This document shows, piece after piece, positions 50,153 to 58,808 of a stretch of DNA of 64,000 nucleotides. Under the pieces are notes generated by a model. The model was given only the letters and a program-made list of their open reading frames with translations. It ran no database searches and was not told the DNA's origin. Both the position numbers and the translations under genes were made by a program. This DNA comes from CAYLLN01 sp964384375 (GTDB lineage: Bacteria > Planctomycetota > Planctomycetia > Pirellulales > Pirellulaceae): the NCBI GenBank assembly GCA_964384375.1, contig CAYLLN010000020.1, positions 1-64,000 on the forward strand, read 5' to 3'. Positions within the stretch are counted from its first letter, which is position 1. Each line of letters starts with the position of its first letter.

Positions 50153-50252
50153 CAAGACCCTCACTCGGCAAGGTGACTCGCAGCCACTCTCCATAGCTGC
50201 GAATGAGATGTCAAGCGCGACGTGACATGGATATCGCGTCGATGGCGCGCCG

Positions 50253-51047
50253 CTAAGCCGCCCCGCCCCCTGCCGCCTCCTCGAACCGCTCGGCGTACCG
50301 CGCGTGGTTCGTTCCCATCAGGAGGTCCCAATAGTTGAAGTAAAGACTGAAGTTGGCCCGGTTCGTTTCGTGGTGCTGGGCGTGGTGGGTAGTCGTGTTG
50401 AAGACGCGGCCGAGCCACGAACGGACGAACCACCGCGGATAGAGCTCGTAGCCGCAGTGCCCCAGCACGTTGAACGAGATTTGCCAGAGCATGAATGTCG
50501 AAAACGCGAGCGGGTGCGTGGGAAGCGTGAAGAGGACGAGCGGGGCGATGCCCGCTTGCACGAAGGCTTCGAGCGGGCTGAACGAATACGCGGCCCACGG
50601 CGAGGGGCTCGTCGAAAGGTGATGCGTCCGGTGAAACAGCCGGAACAGCCGCGGATGATGCATCATCCGATGCGTCCAATAGAAATACGTGTCGTGAATC
50701 AGGATGATCAGCCCGATGCTGACGAAGAAATACGGCCAGCCGAGCTTCTCGATCGGATGATAAATCTGCGTCCAGCCGGAGAAATACGCAAAGACGATGA
50801 AGCCGCCGACGAGGCCGTAGATCACGAGGCTGCGAAGCGAATAGAGCACCTCGCGCCCTATCTGGCCGAGCGTCGGCACGCGGTTGATCCGCCGATGAGC
50901 GAGCCAGCGAGCGAGAATCACGTGCAGCGTGAGATACGCGAAGCCCGCGAGCGAGAAATAGAGAATCGCCCGCTCAAGCGACGCGCCGGGAATCGCGATC
51001 AGAGCAATGCGGAACTTATCCGCCAGCGACATGTCGGCAAGGAGCAT
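50253..51047 (-). CDS. Sterol desaturase/fatty acid hydroxylase family protein
   Basis: A 264-residue integral-membrane di-iron enzyme. The histidine boxes are HDTYFYWTHRMMHH, HRTHH and HHAQHH (in TTHHAQHHETNRANFSLYFNYWD), matching the fatty acid hydroxylase superfamily. Four or more hydrophobic segments surround them. It hydroxylates or desaturates lipid chains or sterol-like substrates using O2 and an external reductant, and could work with the flavin reductase type seen elsewhere, though that is not linked here. Confidence 0.9.
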   Translation of the reverse strand: MLLADMSLADKFRIALIAIPGASLERAILYFSLAGFAYLTLHVILARWLAHRRINRVPTLGQIGREVLYSLRSLVIYGLVGGFIVFAYFSGWTQIYHPIEKLGWPYFFVSIGLIILIHDTYFYWTHRMMHHPRLFRLFHRTHHLSTSPSPWAAYSFSPLEAFVQAGIAPLVLFTLPTHPLAFSTFMLWQISFNVLGHCGYELYPRWFVRSWLGRVFNTTTHHAQHHETNRANFSLYFNYWDLLMGTNHARYAERFEEAAGGGAA

Positions 51048-51167
51048 GGTTCCATCCCGCGACTAGAGGTCCGATTCCGTTGTCATACCCGACGGCGGAG
51101 CGGGAGGCTATCCCGATCGAATGTGGTCGCGGCGAAACTGGAATGTCCTGAATGATACAATCAGGGT

Positions 51168-51362
51168 ATGGAGCCGAAGTCCGATGAAGCGACGAGAGCT
51201 GATGAAACCACGCCGTGGATCGTTTGGCGCATCGACGACAACGGAAACACGTTCGCCGTGCAGGACGGCTTGACCAAGCAAGCGGCGGATCGGTTGGTTG
51301 AAGAATTCACCGCTCGCGGTCACAAGCAAACGTACTGGGCCGAACGATCGACTGGCGACTAA
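51168..51362 (+). CDS. Small conserved hypothetical protein
   Basis: A 64-residue acidic protein. It has one compact region IVWRIDDNGNTFAVQDGLTKQAADRLVEEFTARGHKQTYW, reminiscent of a short SPOR-like or ferredoxin-like beta-alpha-beta unit, without family proof. TACAATC at 51156-51162 is a possible -10 box that would place the transcript start at or near the ATG at 51168, so it may be leaderless. Confidence 0.6.
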   Translation: MEPKSDEATRADETTPWIVWRIDDNGNTFAVQDGLTKQAADRLVEEFTARGHKQTYWAERSTGD

Positions 51363-51434
51363 CCACTTCATGCGATGCCGACCGCAAATCAACCGAAATC
51401 TTCTAAATTCAAAATGGCACAAATCCTTTTAGCG

Positions 51435-52823
51435 ATGAAACCGGCATCCGACTGGAATGAGACGCCCTATCGTGTCGCGATTTCAGTGGTATTGCTGCTC
51501 CTTTTCATGTCGAAGGCCACCGCGCAGCAGCCACCGTATGATGTTTTCCCGCCGGCCGAGCCACCTTACTTCCGCGTACGCTACGAAGCCTCCAAAGAAT
51601 CCGGCCAACTTGCTTTCCCAGTCAATTACACGGTTTGGGTTCCCCCGGGCGTCAAGCTGCTGCGGGGGGTGATCGTGCATCAGCATGGTTGCGGCGAGGG
51701 CTCGTGCAAATCGGGTCTGACTGGCGCCTATGATCTCCACTGGCAGGCGCTCGCGAAAAAACACGACTGCGCCTTGCTGGCGCCCTCGTATGAGCAGCCG
51801 GAGAAAGCGGATTGCCAAATGTGGTGCGATCCGCGGAACGGCTCCGATGCCGCGTTTCAGAAGAGCCTGGTCGAGTTGGGCGATCAGTCTGGGCATCGAG
51901 AGTTGGCCAAGGTGCCGTGGGCCTTGTGGGGGCACAGCGGTGGAGGTCATTGGGCCGGCGGCATGGTATTGCTGCACCCAGAGCGTGTTGCCGCCGCCTG
52001 GTTGCGCTCCGGGGTTCCGCTTCTCAAGGCCGATCCGGGGCGAACCGGAATCAAGCCCCATCTCTTGCCCGACGCGGCGCTGCACGTGCCCGTCATGTGC
52101 AATCTCGGCACGAAAGAAGGTGTGACGGTTAAGGACGATCGCTTTGCAGGTGTGTGGCCGGCGAACGAGGCGTTCTTTGGCGAGGTGCGGGCCAAGGGAG
52201 GATTGATTGGCGTCGCGGTCGATCCGCTCTCCAGCCACGACTGCGGGAATCAGCGTTATCTTGCGATTCCTTGGCTCGATGCTTGCCTGAGCGTTCGTTT
52301 GCCCAAAGCCAGCGGTGAGTCGCTTGCGGCAATGCCGACGGAGGATGCCCACCTTGCGGAGCCTGCTGGCTCGGAGGCTCTCCCGGCAGCGAAATTCGCT
52401 GGCGATCCATTCAAGGCTGGTTGGCTGCCCAATGCGTCGATTGCACAGGCATGGATGGAATACGTCAAAGACACGGCCGTGGCAGACACGACTCCGCCAC
52501 CTTCGCCAACGAATGTCCGTGTGAGGGACAATCTTCTGAGCTGGGAGGTAGAAGCCGATCTGGAAAGTGGTCTGGCCAGTTTCGTTATCGAGCGCGACGG
52601 CAAACTCCTGGCCACGGTCCCTGAAAAGGGGAGCAACCCGTTCGGTCGGCCAGTCTTTCAGAACCTGCAATACAGCGACACTCCACCTCAGCCTTTGGCG
52701 CCGCTGCGATATGTCGATTCAAACGCGAAACCAGGGGAGCAACACGTGTATCGCGTCATCGCCGTGAATACCGTTGGAATGAAGTCGAAGACGAGTGCTG
52801 AAGCGGTAAATTCCACTCGCTAA
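51435..52823 (+). CDS. Secreted alpha/beta hydrolase with fibronectin-like tail
   Basis: A 462-residue protein. A signal peptide runs to about SKATAQQPP. The alpha/beta hydrolase domain contains HQHGCGEG and the nucleophile elbow WGHSGGGHWAGGM, with DP and SHDCG-containing loops late. It resembles planctomycete esterases or poly-hydroxyalkanoate-type depolymerases. After about residue 340 comes a fibronectin-III-like domain (PPSPTNVRVRDNLLSWEVEADLESGLASFVIERDGK). The start is uncertain among ATG 51375, 51414 and 51435. Confidence 0.75.
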   Translation: MKPASDWNETPYRVAISVVLLLLFMSKATAQQPPYDVFPPAEPPYFRVRYEASKESGQLAFPVNYTVWVPPGVKLLRGVIVHQHGCGEGSCKSGLTGAYDLHWQALAKKHDCALLAPSYEQPEKADCQMWCDPRNGSDAAFQKSLVELGDQSGHRELAKVPWALWGHSGGGHWAGGMVLLHPERVAAAWLRSGVPLLKADPGRTGIKPHLLPDAALHVPVMCNLGTKEGVTVKDDRFAGVWPANEAFFGEVRAKGGLIGVAVDPLSSHDCGNQRYLAIPWLDACLSVRLPKASGESLAAMPTEDAHLAEPAGSEALPAAKFAGDPFKAGWLPNASIAQAWMEYVKDTAVADTTPPPSPTNVRVRDNLLSWEVEADLESGLASFVIERDGKLLATVPEKGSNPFGRPVFQNLQYSDTPPQPLAPLRYVDSNAKPGEQHVYRVIAVNTVGMKSKTSAEAVNSTR

Positions 52824-53903
52824 CGTTGCCGCGCATGTGAGCGCGCACGCGGCCGACACGAAGGACAGACCTTTCTTGCCCATCACCGAGGCTCTGTCAG
52901 AGAGGGTAGCGCTACAAACCGCTACAAACGGGCTCTTTCGAGCGACGGCAAGAAGCGCAACTGCCAGCGTGACAACGACTTGCGTCACGCGGGCAGTCAG
53001 TTTAGCGGAGAGGACAGGATTCGGAAGTGCCCAGATCACAACTCCTTATACTGCAATGCACTTGCTGCCCTAAGTGCGTTGGAGACCGACACTTGTAGTG
53101 TTGCGTTTGTAGTCACCGAGAATCACGGATTCTCACCTGTTGTCACCGCGTTTGTCTCACTGGCACAAGCAAACTTCAAGCTGGGACAAACCGCCAGCTC
53201 TGCCACTCGTGAATCGGCGTGGCGAAACTGGGCTGTGCGCACTCGTCTGTACGACAATCGTGCCTGGCCGACTCGTGCCCATGGCGTTCCGCCGCAAGGT
53301 CCAATCAACCTTTTGCCGAACTATTCCGCGACGGCCCCGCCAAGCACAAGTCAGGGCATTGCCGCGATCCGGAGATCGGATCAGCGACGCGAACCTAGTT
53401 TTCTGGCAGAGTCTTCTACTACCCCGGAGGTGCTGCCATGAGACTCATCGTCCCAATTGTTCAACCCGCCGGGCAGGCGCAGTATCTGGTAGTCCAGTCA
53501 CTGGCTGAATTTCGACAGGAAGATGCTACACAAGCTAAATCCTCTCTGGAATGAGCAACTGAACTGATTGGGCAGGCTTTTCCTGGTGGTCCGGCGAACT
53601 TAGGTGACGGTTGGGTCGAGTGGATGCTGTTCGAGATTCTTCGTAAGGAAGCCGAGGTGTTGTTTGACGGTGAAGAACCTCAAGAACCGAATAGCTCGCC
53701 GAACTCAGATGCATGACGGACGTGGCCGCCACGGATTTCGTTGGCCGCGGCGGTCAGTGGCAGGAATTGGAAGGCGTTGTGGCTTTGGTAGTAGCCGGTG
53801 AGGTTCCAGTGGCTGGCGGGGCAAAGTCCAAGTGGCGTGGTTAATCGCCGGCGACTCGTTAGCGAGCACCTCCTCTTCGGGCTTCCAGTACAGTGCCGAC
53901 GAC
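52824..53903. other. Gene-poor 1.08-kb stretch with decayed coding fragments
   Basis: No intact gene is seen. Short frames are interrupted and have no ribosome binding sites. A fragment on the plus strand at 53555-53716 has coding character and is listed separately. On the minus strand a stretch near 53685-53830 reads WNLTGYYQSHNAFQFLPLTA and could be another remnant. The rest (52824-53540) shows nothing recognisable. Confidence 0.5.
53555..53716 (+). pseudogene. Remnant of a TPR-type protein C-terminus
   Basis: An open 3' piece ending at TGA 53716 reads ATELIGQAFPGGPANLGDGW, then VEWMLFEILRKEAEVLFD. The DGWxxWxxFxILxxEAExL pattern is like the last TPR-flanking helix in many planctomycete kinase/TPR proteins. 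It follows an in-frame stop (TGA at 53552) and has no start, so it appears to be a decayed gene end. Confidence 0.35.
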
Positions 53904-54317
53904 TTATCGGCTGAGCCAGCGCTCGGCTACGCGCATGATGAGTGCGCCCATGCCACACAAGACGCAGCCCCAGGCCACGTCGGCCAAGGTGAGTCGCAAG
54001 GGCCAGTGGTCGAGGATCGAGCGGTTCGTGAAGTCATAGACGCCGTACAGCACCAGTCCGAAGAGGGCGCCCCACGCCAGCGCTTGAAGCGAGGTTGCAT
54101 TGGCGCCCATCGCCGGCCGCACAAACAGCACTAGCCCCGCGGGAATCAGGACATAGACCATGATGGCAGCCGGCCAGCGCGGGGCGAGCGCGCCGTCGAT
54201 GCGACGCGCAAAATCGCCAATCTCCGCCTGATAGAAGGACTTCATCACGACTCCGAGCCAGATCAGGTCGATCACGAGCACGGCCGGTGCAACGATCAGC
54301 CAAAGTTTCCAAGCCAC
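53904..54317 (-). CDS. DUF2177 membrane protein
   Basis: A 137-residue membrane protein with four hydrophobic segments, beginning AWKLWLIVAPAVLVIDLIWLGVVMKSFYQ and containing GALFGLVLYGVYDFTNRSILDHWPL, a DUF2177 hallmark. GTG 54317 is selected because AAGGAGG stands 8 bp upstream. It is the last gene of the operon of flavin oxidase, DUF1365, CFA-like synthase, sigma factor and DUF2177. DUF2177 genes occur in light or singlet-oxygen regulons of proteobacteria. Confidence 0.85.
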   Translation of the reverse strand: MAWKLWLIVAPAVLVIDLIWLGVVMKSFYQAEIGDFARRIDGALAPRWPAAIMVYVLIPAGLVLFVRPAMGANATSLQALAWGALFGLVLYGVYDFTNRSILDHWPLRLTLADVAWGCVLCGMGALIMRVAERWLSR

Positions 54318-54334
54318 GTTCGTAGCCTCCTTTT

Positions 54335-55243
54335 TCACAACATCTCATTCGTCGCGCCGTCCAGAGAGTGCTCATAAAGGTGCCGCAACTTTTCCGTGGC
54401 GCGCATCTCCAATTGACGGACTCGCTCTTTGCACACGCCCAACTCTTTGGCCAAGCTACTGAGCGTGCGGCAATGGCCAGGGGCGCCCAGACCGAACCGC
54501 CCCGTCAGAATGAAGCTCTCGCGCGGATCGAGCTTTCTCACCAATTGCAACAACAACTGACGGCGCACGTCCCACTCCTTGCGAGCATACTCTTCGGCCA
54601 CATCTGTGTTGGCTGCTGCCAGTTCGGCAAAGTCAAAGTCGAGAATATCCCGCCGCTGGCGAGTCGCCTGCCGGAGTGAACGCTGCAGGGACCGCGTGAT
54701 GGCCGTCGTGGCGTACGTGCTGAAGCGAAATCCCCGGCTAAAATCGAACTTGTCAACCGCCCGGATCAGCGTTTCCATCGCTTCGCTCAGCAGTTCATCG
54801 AACGTGCTGATCCAACCGGCGTACCGCTTCGTGATGGAGATCGCCAGCCGCGTATTGGCGCAGACGATCGCATCACGATCACTCCGAGCCAGCGCCAGGA
54901 GCTTTTCGATCCGCTGCACGACGGCGGCATGAACTCGCCGCGACGGCAGCCGCCGGCACAAGCGTTGGGCTTTGTACTTGGCATAGTTCATACGGCGAAA
55001 GCGGTGCTGCTCCTCTTTGGCGGTGAGCAACGGACGCTCGCAAAGCCGTGCCAAGTGTGCCGGAAGTCCGGCCGGAACAGCCGAGGTGGGTTTGCTGCTC
55101 GTCCCGTCCAGGTCGAGAAGAAACTTACCGGCCGAGCGTTCGTGGAACGACTCGTGGAACTGATATTCCAACTCCAGTCGGGCGAGCGAGCGGGCTCTCG
55201 CTTGCAGGCTCGTGGTCGCTGAGGTCGTCATTACGCTCGGCAT
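54335..55243 (-). CDS. Sigma-70 family sigma factor in the light-type operon
   Basis: A 302-residue sigma factor. A region 1.2-like RPLLTAKEEQHRFRRMNYAKYKA precedes region 2 (ANTRLAISITKRYAGWISTFDELLSEAMETLIRAVDKFDFSRGFRFSTYATTAITRSLQR) and region 4 (SLAKELGVCKERVRQLEMRATEKLRHL). It is larger than an ECF factor and resembles group 3/RpoD-like factors. ATG 55243 is favoured; ATG 55231 overlaps the CFA-like stop as TAATG, indicating coupled translation. In Streptomyces a LitR-type regulator switches on an adjacent sigma gene (litS), a possible parallel. Confidence 0.87.
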   Translation of the reverse strand: MPSVMTTSATTSLQARARSLARLELEYQFHESFHERSAGKFLLDLDGTSSKPTSAVPAGLPAHLARLCERPLLTAKEEQHRFRRMNYAKYKAQRLCRRLPSRRVHAAVVQRIEKLLALARSDRDAIVCANTRLAISITKRYAGWISTFDELLSEAMETLIRAVDKFDFSRGFRFSTYATTAITRSLQRSLRQATRQRRDILDFDFAELAAANTDVAEEYARKEWDVRRQLLLQLVRKLDPRESFILTGRFGLGAPGHCRTLSSLAKELGVCKERVRQLEMRATEKLRHLYEHSLDGATNEML

Positions 55244-56535
55244 AGCGATGGCCTTTCTGACTTTATTGTTGACCTGCCGCGGGGGACTGCTTCGGCTTCT
55301 GCGCACGGCAGAGCGATCGTCAGGGGATCAAATCGACACTCCGGCTTGGCCAACAGCATCTGCACCACGTTCACTTGCCGCTCGGCGAATGCCGCTTCGC
55401 AGTAGCGGAGGTAGTAGTCCCATTTGCGGATGAACGACTCTCCCAGGCCCAGCTGTCGAACCGCGTCCATCTGCTCCCAGAAGCGGTCGCGCCAATGCTG
55501 CAACGTGCGGACGTAGTGCTGCGACATCTCCTCCAGGTGTACCAGCCGCAAGTCGGAGGCCCGCGTCATGGCCTCGCACAGCGCGGTCACCGAAGGGAGG
55601 CAGCCGCCGGGGAAGATGTGTTGACGGATGAAGTCGGCCGTGCGGAGGTGGGCGGCAAAGCGCTGGTCCTTGATGACGATCGCCTGCAACAGCATCCTGC
55701 CGTGTGGAGCGAGCAGGGCGCTGGCGCGGCGGAAAAACTCGCTGAAATACTCGTGCCCCACCGCTTCGATCATTTCGACCGACACGAGTTTGTCGTACGT
55801 GCCGTCGAGATCGCGATAGTCCCGGTTGAGGACGTGCACCCGGCCGTCCAGTTTGGCATCCCTCACGCGGTCGGTCGCCACGCGCTCCTGGGCCCGCGAG
55901 ATCGTCGTCGTGGTCACATGGCAGCCGTAGTTCTCGGCGGCATAGACGGCCAGACCGCCCCAGCCCGAGCCAATCTCTATTAACTTGTCGCTGGGCTGTA
56001 GGTCGAGCTTGGCACAGGCGCGGAAGAGCTTGGCCCGCGAAGCCTCGCCCAGCGTCGCGCCGGGGCGCTCAAACACGCCGCAGGAATAGGACAGCGTGTC
56101 GTCGAGAAAGAGCTCAAAGAATTCGTTTCCCAAGTCGTAGTGCTCGTGGATATTGCGGCGGGCGCCCAAGCGGGTGTTACGCCGCCAAAGGTGGTGGAGT
56201 CGCGAAACCAGGAGCGCCGGCCAGGAAAAGAGCGAATGCAGGCGTCCGGCCAGATCGGGATTCCGGAGAAAAATCCGTACCAGACGGGTCAAGTCGTCGC
56301 ACGTCCAGTCGCCGTCGATCCAGGCGTCGGCCGCGCCCAGATCACCACCCAGCAGCACGCGTCGATAGAACCGGGAATGGTGCACGACGACCGTAGCGCA
56401 CAACTCGCCCTGGGGATCGCCGAACGTACGCACCAGCCCGCCATCGACCACACGCACGCAGTCGCCGCGCAGGCGGTCCAGGTTGCGAAACAGCTGGCTC
56501 GCAAAGATGCCAGGCGATCGGACCATATTTGTCAT
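55231..56535 (-). CDS. Cyclopropane-fatty-acyl-phospholipid synthase-like methyltransferase
   Basis: A 434-residue SAM-dependent methyltransferase of the CFA/mycolic acid type. HYDLGNEFFELFLDDTLSYSCGVF, LIEIGSGWGGLAVYAAENYGCHVTTTTIS and SVEMIEAVGHEYFSEFFRRASALL are CFA hallmarks. The bicarbonate-site residues seem kept (C in SYSCG, E in VEMIEAVG, H in GHEY). It could cyclopropanate or methylate unsaturated membrane lipids; some homologues in singlet-oxygen regulons take part in furan fatty acid synthesis. ATG 56535 overlaps the DUF1365 stop by ATGA. Confidence 0.93.
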   Translation of the reverse strand: MTNMVRSPGIFASQLFRNLDRLRGDCVRVVDGGLVRTFGDPQGELCATVVVHHSRFYRRVLLGGDLGAADAWIDGDWTCDDLTRLVRIFLRNPDLAGRLHSLFSWPALLVSRLHHLWRRNTRLGARRNIHEHYDLGNEFFELFLDDTLSYSCGVFERPGATLGEASRAKLFRACAKLDLQPSDKLIEIGSGWGGLAVYAAENYGCHVTTTTISRAQERVATDRVRDAKLDGRVHVLNRDYRDLDGTYDKLVSVEMIEAVGHEYFSEFFRRASALLAPHGRMLLQAIVIKDQRFAAHLRTADFIRQHIFPGGCLPSVTALCEAMTRASDLRLVHLEEMSQHYVRTLQHWRDRFWEQMDAVRQLGLGESFIRKWDYYLRYCEAAFAERQVNVVQMLLAKPECRFDPLTIALPCAEAEAVPRGRSTIKSERPSLCRA

Positions 56536-57332
56536 GGTGTTTTCACGGATGCGGTAGGGAGTTCTGGCGAGCCAGCAGCTCTGCTGTTGGGATGCGGATA
56601 GACGGGGCAGCCCTTCCACCAGAGCTTCCAGGCTTGCCAGTAGATGGCGGCGGCGACTCGCTGGGTCATCAGCGGATAGCGGCACAGCGAAGCTAAGAGT
56701 GCAGTCGTTGTCCACTCGCGGCGCGACAGGCGGAGCGTGGCTTCAAAAACCGCCTTGCCCTGTCGAAAGTTCTGAATGCGGACGCCCAGCTTCCGCCCCG
56801 GCCGCGACACCTGCCAGCGATACTCCATGTCCATTGGCAGAAAGGGAGAAACGTGCAGTTCCTTGTTCGCCCGCGGCCGGGGCAGCCGCGCCTCTTTGTC
56901 CGGTCGCTTGGTCTCCAAGACGTAGGCGTGACGTTCCTTCCACGGTGTGCTGGTGACTTCTGCCACGACTGCCTCCAGCGTCTGGCCGTCCGAGCCGAAG
57001 CAGTAGTAAAACGACACCGGATTCATCACGAAGCCGAAGTAGCGTGGCTGCGTGAGTAGCCGGACAGGCCCTCGCACGTGGCCCAAGCCGGCCGCGGTCA
57101 GAACGCGGCGAACGCTTTCCATGAGCGAAATGCGAGCATCCCCGAGATAATCCTCACGCCAAAACGACACAACGTTTGCGATCCCCGCGGACCAGAGCCA
57201 GCGCCCGCGAAAGGCCGCTTCGATTTCCTCCAGGTCCAAGTACATGAGCGACAGTCGGTAGCGAAAGCGATGCTCAACCGGCGTGTGCCGGCGATGGCTG
57301 ACCCAACCTTCGTATAGACAGGATTGCAGCAT
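56532..57332 (-). CDS. DUF1365 domain protein
   Basis: A 266-residue protein of DUF1365, found next to flavin amine oxidases and CFA synthases. HRRHTPVEHRFRYRLSLMYLDLEE, FGFVMNPVSFYYCF, STPWKERHAYVL and KELHVSPFLPMDMEYRW are typical. Function is unproven but lipid related. It begins 6 bp after the amine oxidase stop and overlaps the CFA-like gene by ATGA. Confidence 0.9.
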   Translation of the reverse strand: MLQSCLYEGWVSHRRHTPVEHRFRYRLSLMYLDLEEIEAAFRGRWLWSAGIANVVSFWREDYLGDARISLMESVRRVLTAAGLGHVRGPVRLLTQPRYFGFVMNPVSFYYCFGSDGQTLEAVVAEVTSTPWKERHAYVLETKRPDKEARLPRPRANKELHVSPFLPMDMEYRWQVSRPGRKLGVRIQNFRQGKAVFEATLRLSRREWTTTALLASLCRYPLMTQRVAAAIYWQAWKLWWKGCPVYPHPNSRAAGSPELPTASVKTP

Positions 57333-57338
57333 TGATTT

Positions 57339-58634
57339 TCAGCCAACGACGGATGCGGCGGATCGGCAATTCAGGCCGCTCAAGCTCGGCAAGGCATTCA
57401 GCTTGCGGCAGACGGCGAGGGCACTGTTCACACCGTCCTCGTGAAAACCGTTGCCCCAGTACGCTCCACAAAACGAGGTGCGCTCTGGCCCGATCAGCTC
57501 GTCGTGCCGCGATTGAGCGGAGTCGCGCGCCGCTGTGAACACCGGATGGTGATAGACCATGCGCGCGAGCACACGCTCCGGCCGAATCGCCTCATCACTG
57601 TTGAGCGTCACCAGAAACCGCTGCGTCGTGCCAAGCCGCTGCAGCCGGGTCATGTCGTAGGTGATCGTCGCCGGCTCGTTGCCATCCCCCGCGAGGCGGT
57701 AGTTCCAACTCGCCCAGGCCCGCCGCGATTTCGGCAGCACGGAAGTGTCGGTATGCAACACGGCACTGTTTCGCTGGTAGGGAAAAGCGGAGAGGATTTC
57801 GCGCTCCGCTCGCGTAGCCTCGCGGCCGAGAATGGCGAGCGCCTGATCACTGTGGCAGGCAAACACGACGTGATCGAAGGACTCCGCATCACAGCCGCGG
57901 ACCTGCACGAGGGCCTGCTCAGCCGTGCGGAGCACACTGACGACAGACGACCGGGTGCGCACCTCTCCGCGGAACCTTCGCAGAAGCGCCCGGACGTAGG
58001 TTTGCGAGCCCCCCTGGATCGTCCGCCACTTCACACGCCCGGGAAGCGCGAGCATTCCGTGGTTGCGGTAAAACTCCAGGACGAAGCGCAGCGGAAACTG
58101 CTCGAACGCTTCCCGCGGGCTGGACCACACGGCCGAACCCAGCGGCAGGAAATATCCCAGGCGAAACCAGTCGGAATAGGCGTATCGGCGAAAGAACTCG
58201 CCGACGGTCAGCTCGGGATCGAGCTGATCGATGATCGCCGCGGCATGGCGGTTGAATCGACGCCAATCACGGAGCAACTGCCAAAACTGGGGCCGCAGAA
58301 AGTTACCACGCTGAGCAAACAAGCCATTCAATCCCGTGCCGGCGTACTCCAGACCTGCCTGATCCCAGCGGACGCTGAAGCTCATGTCGGTCGGCTGCGA
58401 ACGGACGCCGAGTTCGTCCAGCAGTGCGACAAAATGGGGGTAAGTCTCGTGGTTGAAAACGATGAATCCCGAGTCAATTGCTAGCTGCCGCCCTTCGTGC
58501 TGGATGTCGTGCGTGTGGGTGTGACCACCGACATAGTCAGCGGCCTCGAAGATCGCCACCTCGTGGCGCGACTGCAGCTTCCAGGCCGCAGTCAGCCCTG
58601 AAATGCCAGCTCCGATAATTGCCACACGCGCCAT
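57339..58634 (-). CDS. FAD-dependent amine oxidase-like protein (COG2907)
   Basis: A 431-residue flavoprotein. VAIIGAGISGLTAAWKL is the dinucleotide-binding loop, followed by GGHTHTHDIQHEGRQLAIDSGFIVFNHETYPHFVALLDELGV, and the C-terminal CGAYWGNGFHEDGVNSAL closes the FAD fold. COG2907 proteins co-occur with DUF1365 and CFA genes and may dehydrogenate fatty chains. ATG 58634 is preferred over 58676, because the region between contains operator-like repeats. Confidence 0.9.
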   Translation of the reverse strand: MARVAIIGAGISGLTAAWKLQSRHEVAIFEAADYVGGHTHTHDIQHEGRQLAIDSGFIVFNHETYPHFVALLDELGVRSQPTDMSFSVRWDQAGLEYAGTGLNGLFAQRGNFLRPQFWQLLRDWRRFNRHAAAIIDQLDPELTVGEFFRRYAYSDWFRLGYFLPLGSAVWSSPREAFEQFPLRFVLEFYRNHGMLALPGRVKWRTIQGGSQTYVRALLRRFRGEVRTRSSVVSVLRTAEQALVQVRGCDAESFDHVVFACHSDQALAILGREATRAEREILSAFPYQRNSAVLHTDTSVLPKSRRAWASWNYRLAGDGNEPATITYDMTRLQRLGTTQRFLVTLNSDEAIRPERVLARMVYHHPVFTAARDSAQSRHDELIGPERTSFCGAYWGNGFHEDGVNSALAVCRKLNALPSLSGLNCRSAASVVG

Positions 58635-58638
58635 GACC

Positions 58639-58675
58639 GTGATTCGCCCAATCACAAAAACGTTCAAATCGTTCA
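58639..58675 (-). promoter_or_regulatory. Operator-like repeats upstream of the amine oxidase operon
   Basis: CGTTCA occurs at 58661-58666 and 58670-58675, a 9-bp direct repeat (TGAACGATTTGAACG on the coding strand). GTGATT (58639-58644) and AATCAC (58650-58655) form a perfect 6-bp inverted repeat with a 5-bp loop, 4 bp before the start codon. A third CGTTCA lies at 58790-58795, near the divergent regulator start. Confidence 0.35.
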
Positions 58676-58808
58676 TTTACCCTACCGGCGATACGCGGGC
58701 CTCACAACCGGGGTTCGCCGAAAAATGCGAACTTTTTGCCAATGGGACTCGCCAACGGCTGTCGGCGGTTAGAATGAAATAGGTCAATTCGTTCAGTTGG
58801 TGGTCCCG

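Noticed and set aside
53680..53958. A 92-codon minus-strand frame as an intact gene
   Set aside because: It overlaps the DUF2177 3' end in another frame and has no start signal. At most its last part is a remnant.
58661..58676. GTTCAAATC, resembling a tRNA T-loop
   Set aside because: No acceptor stem, anticodon arm or CCA end can be built around it. It is better read as a direct repeat CGTTCA.
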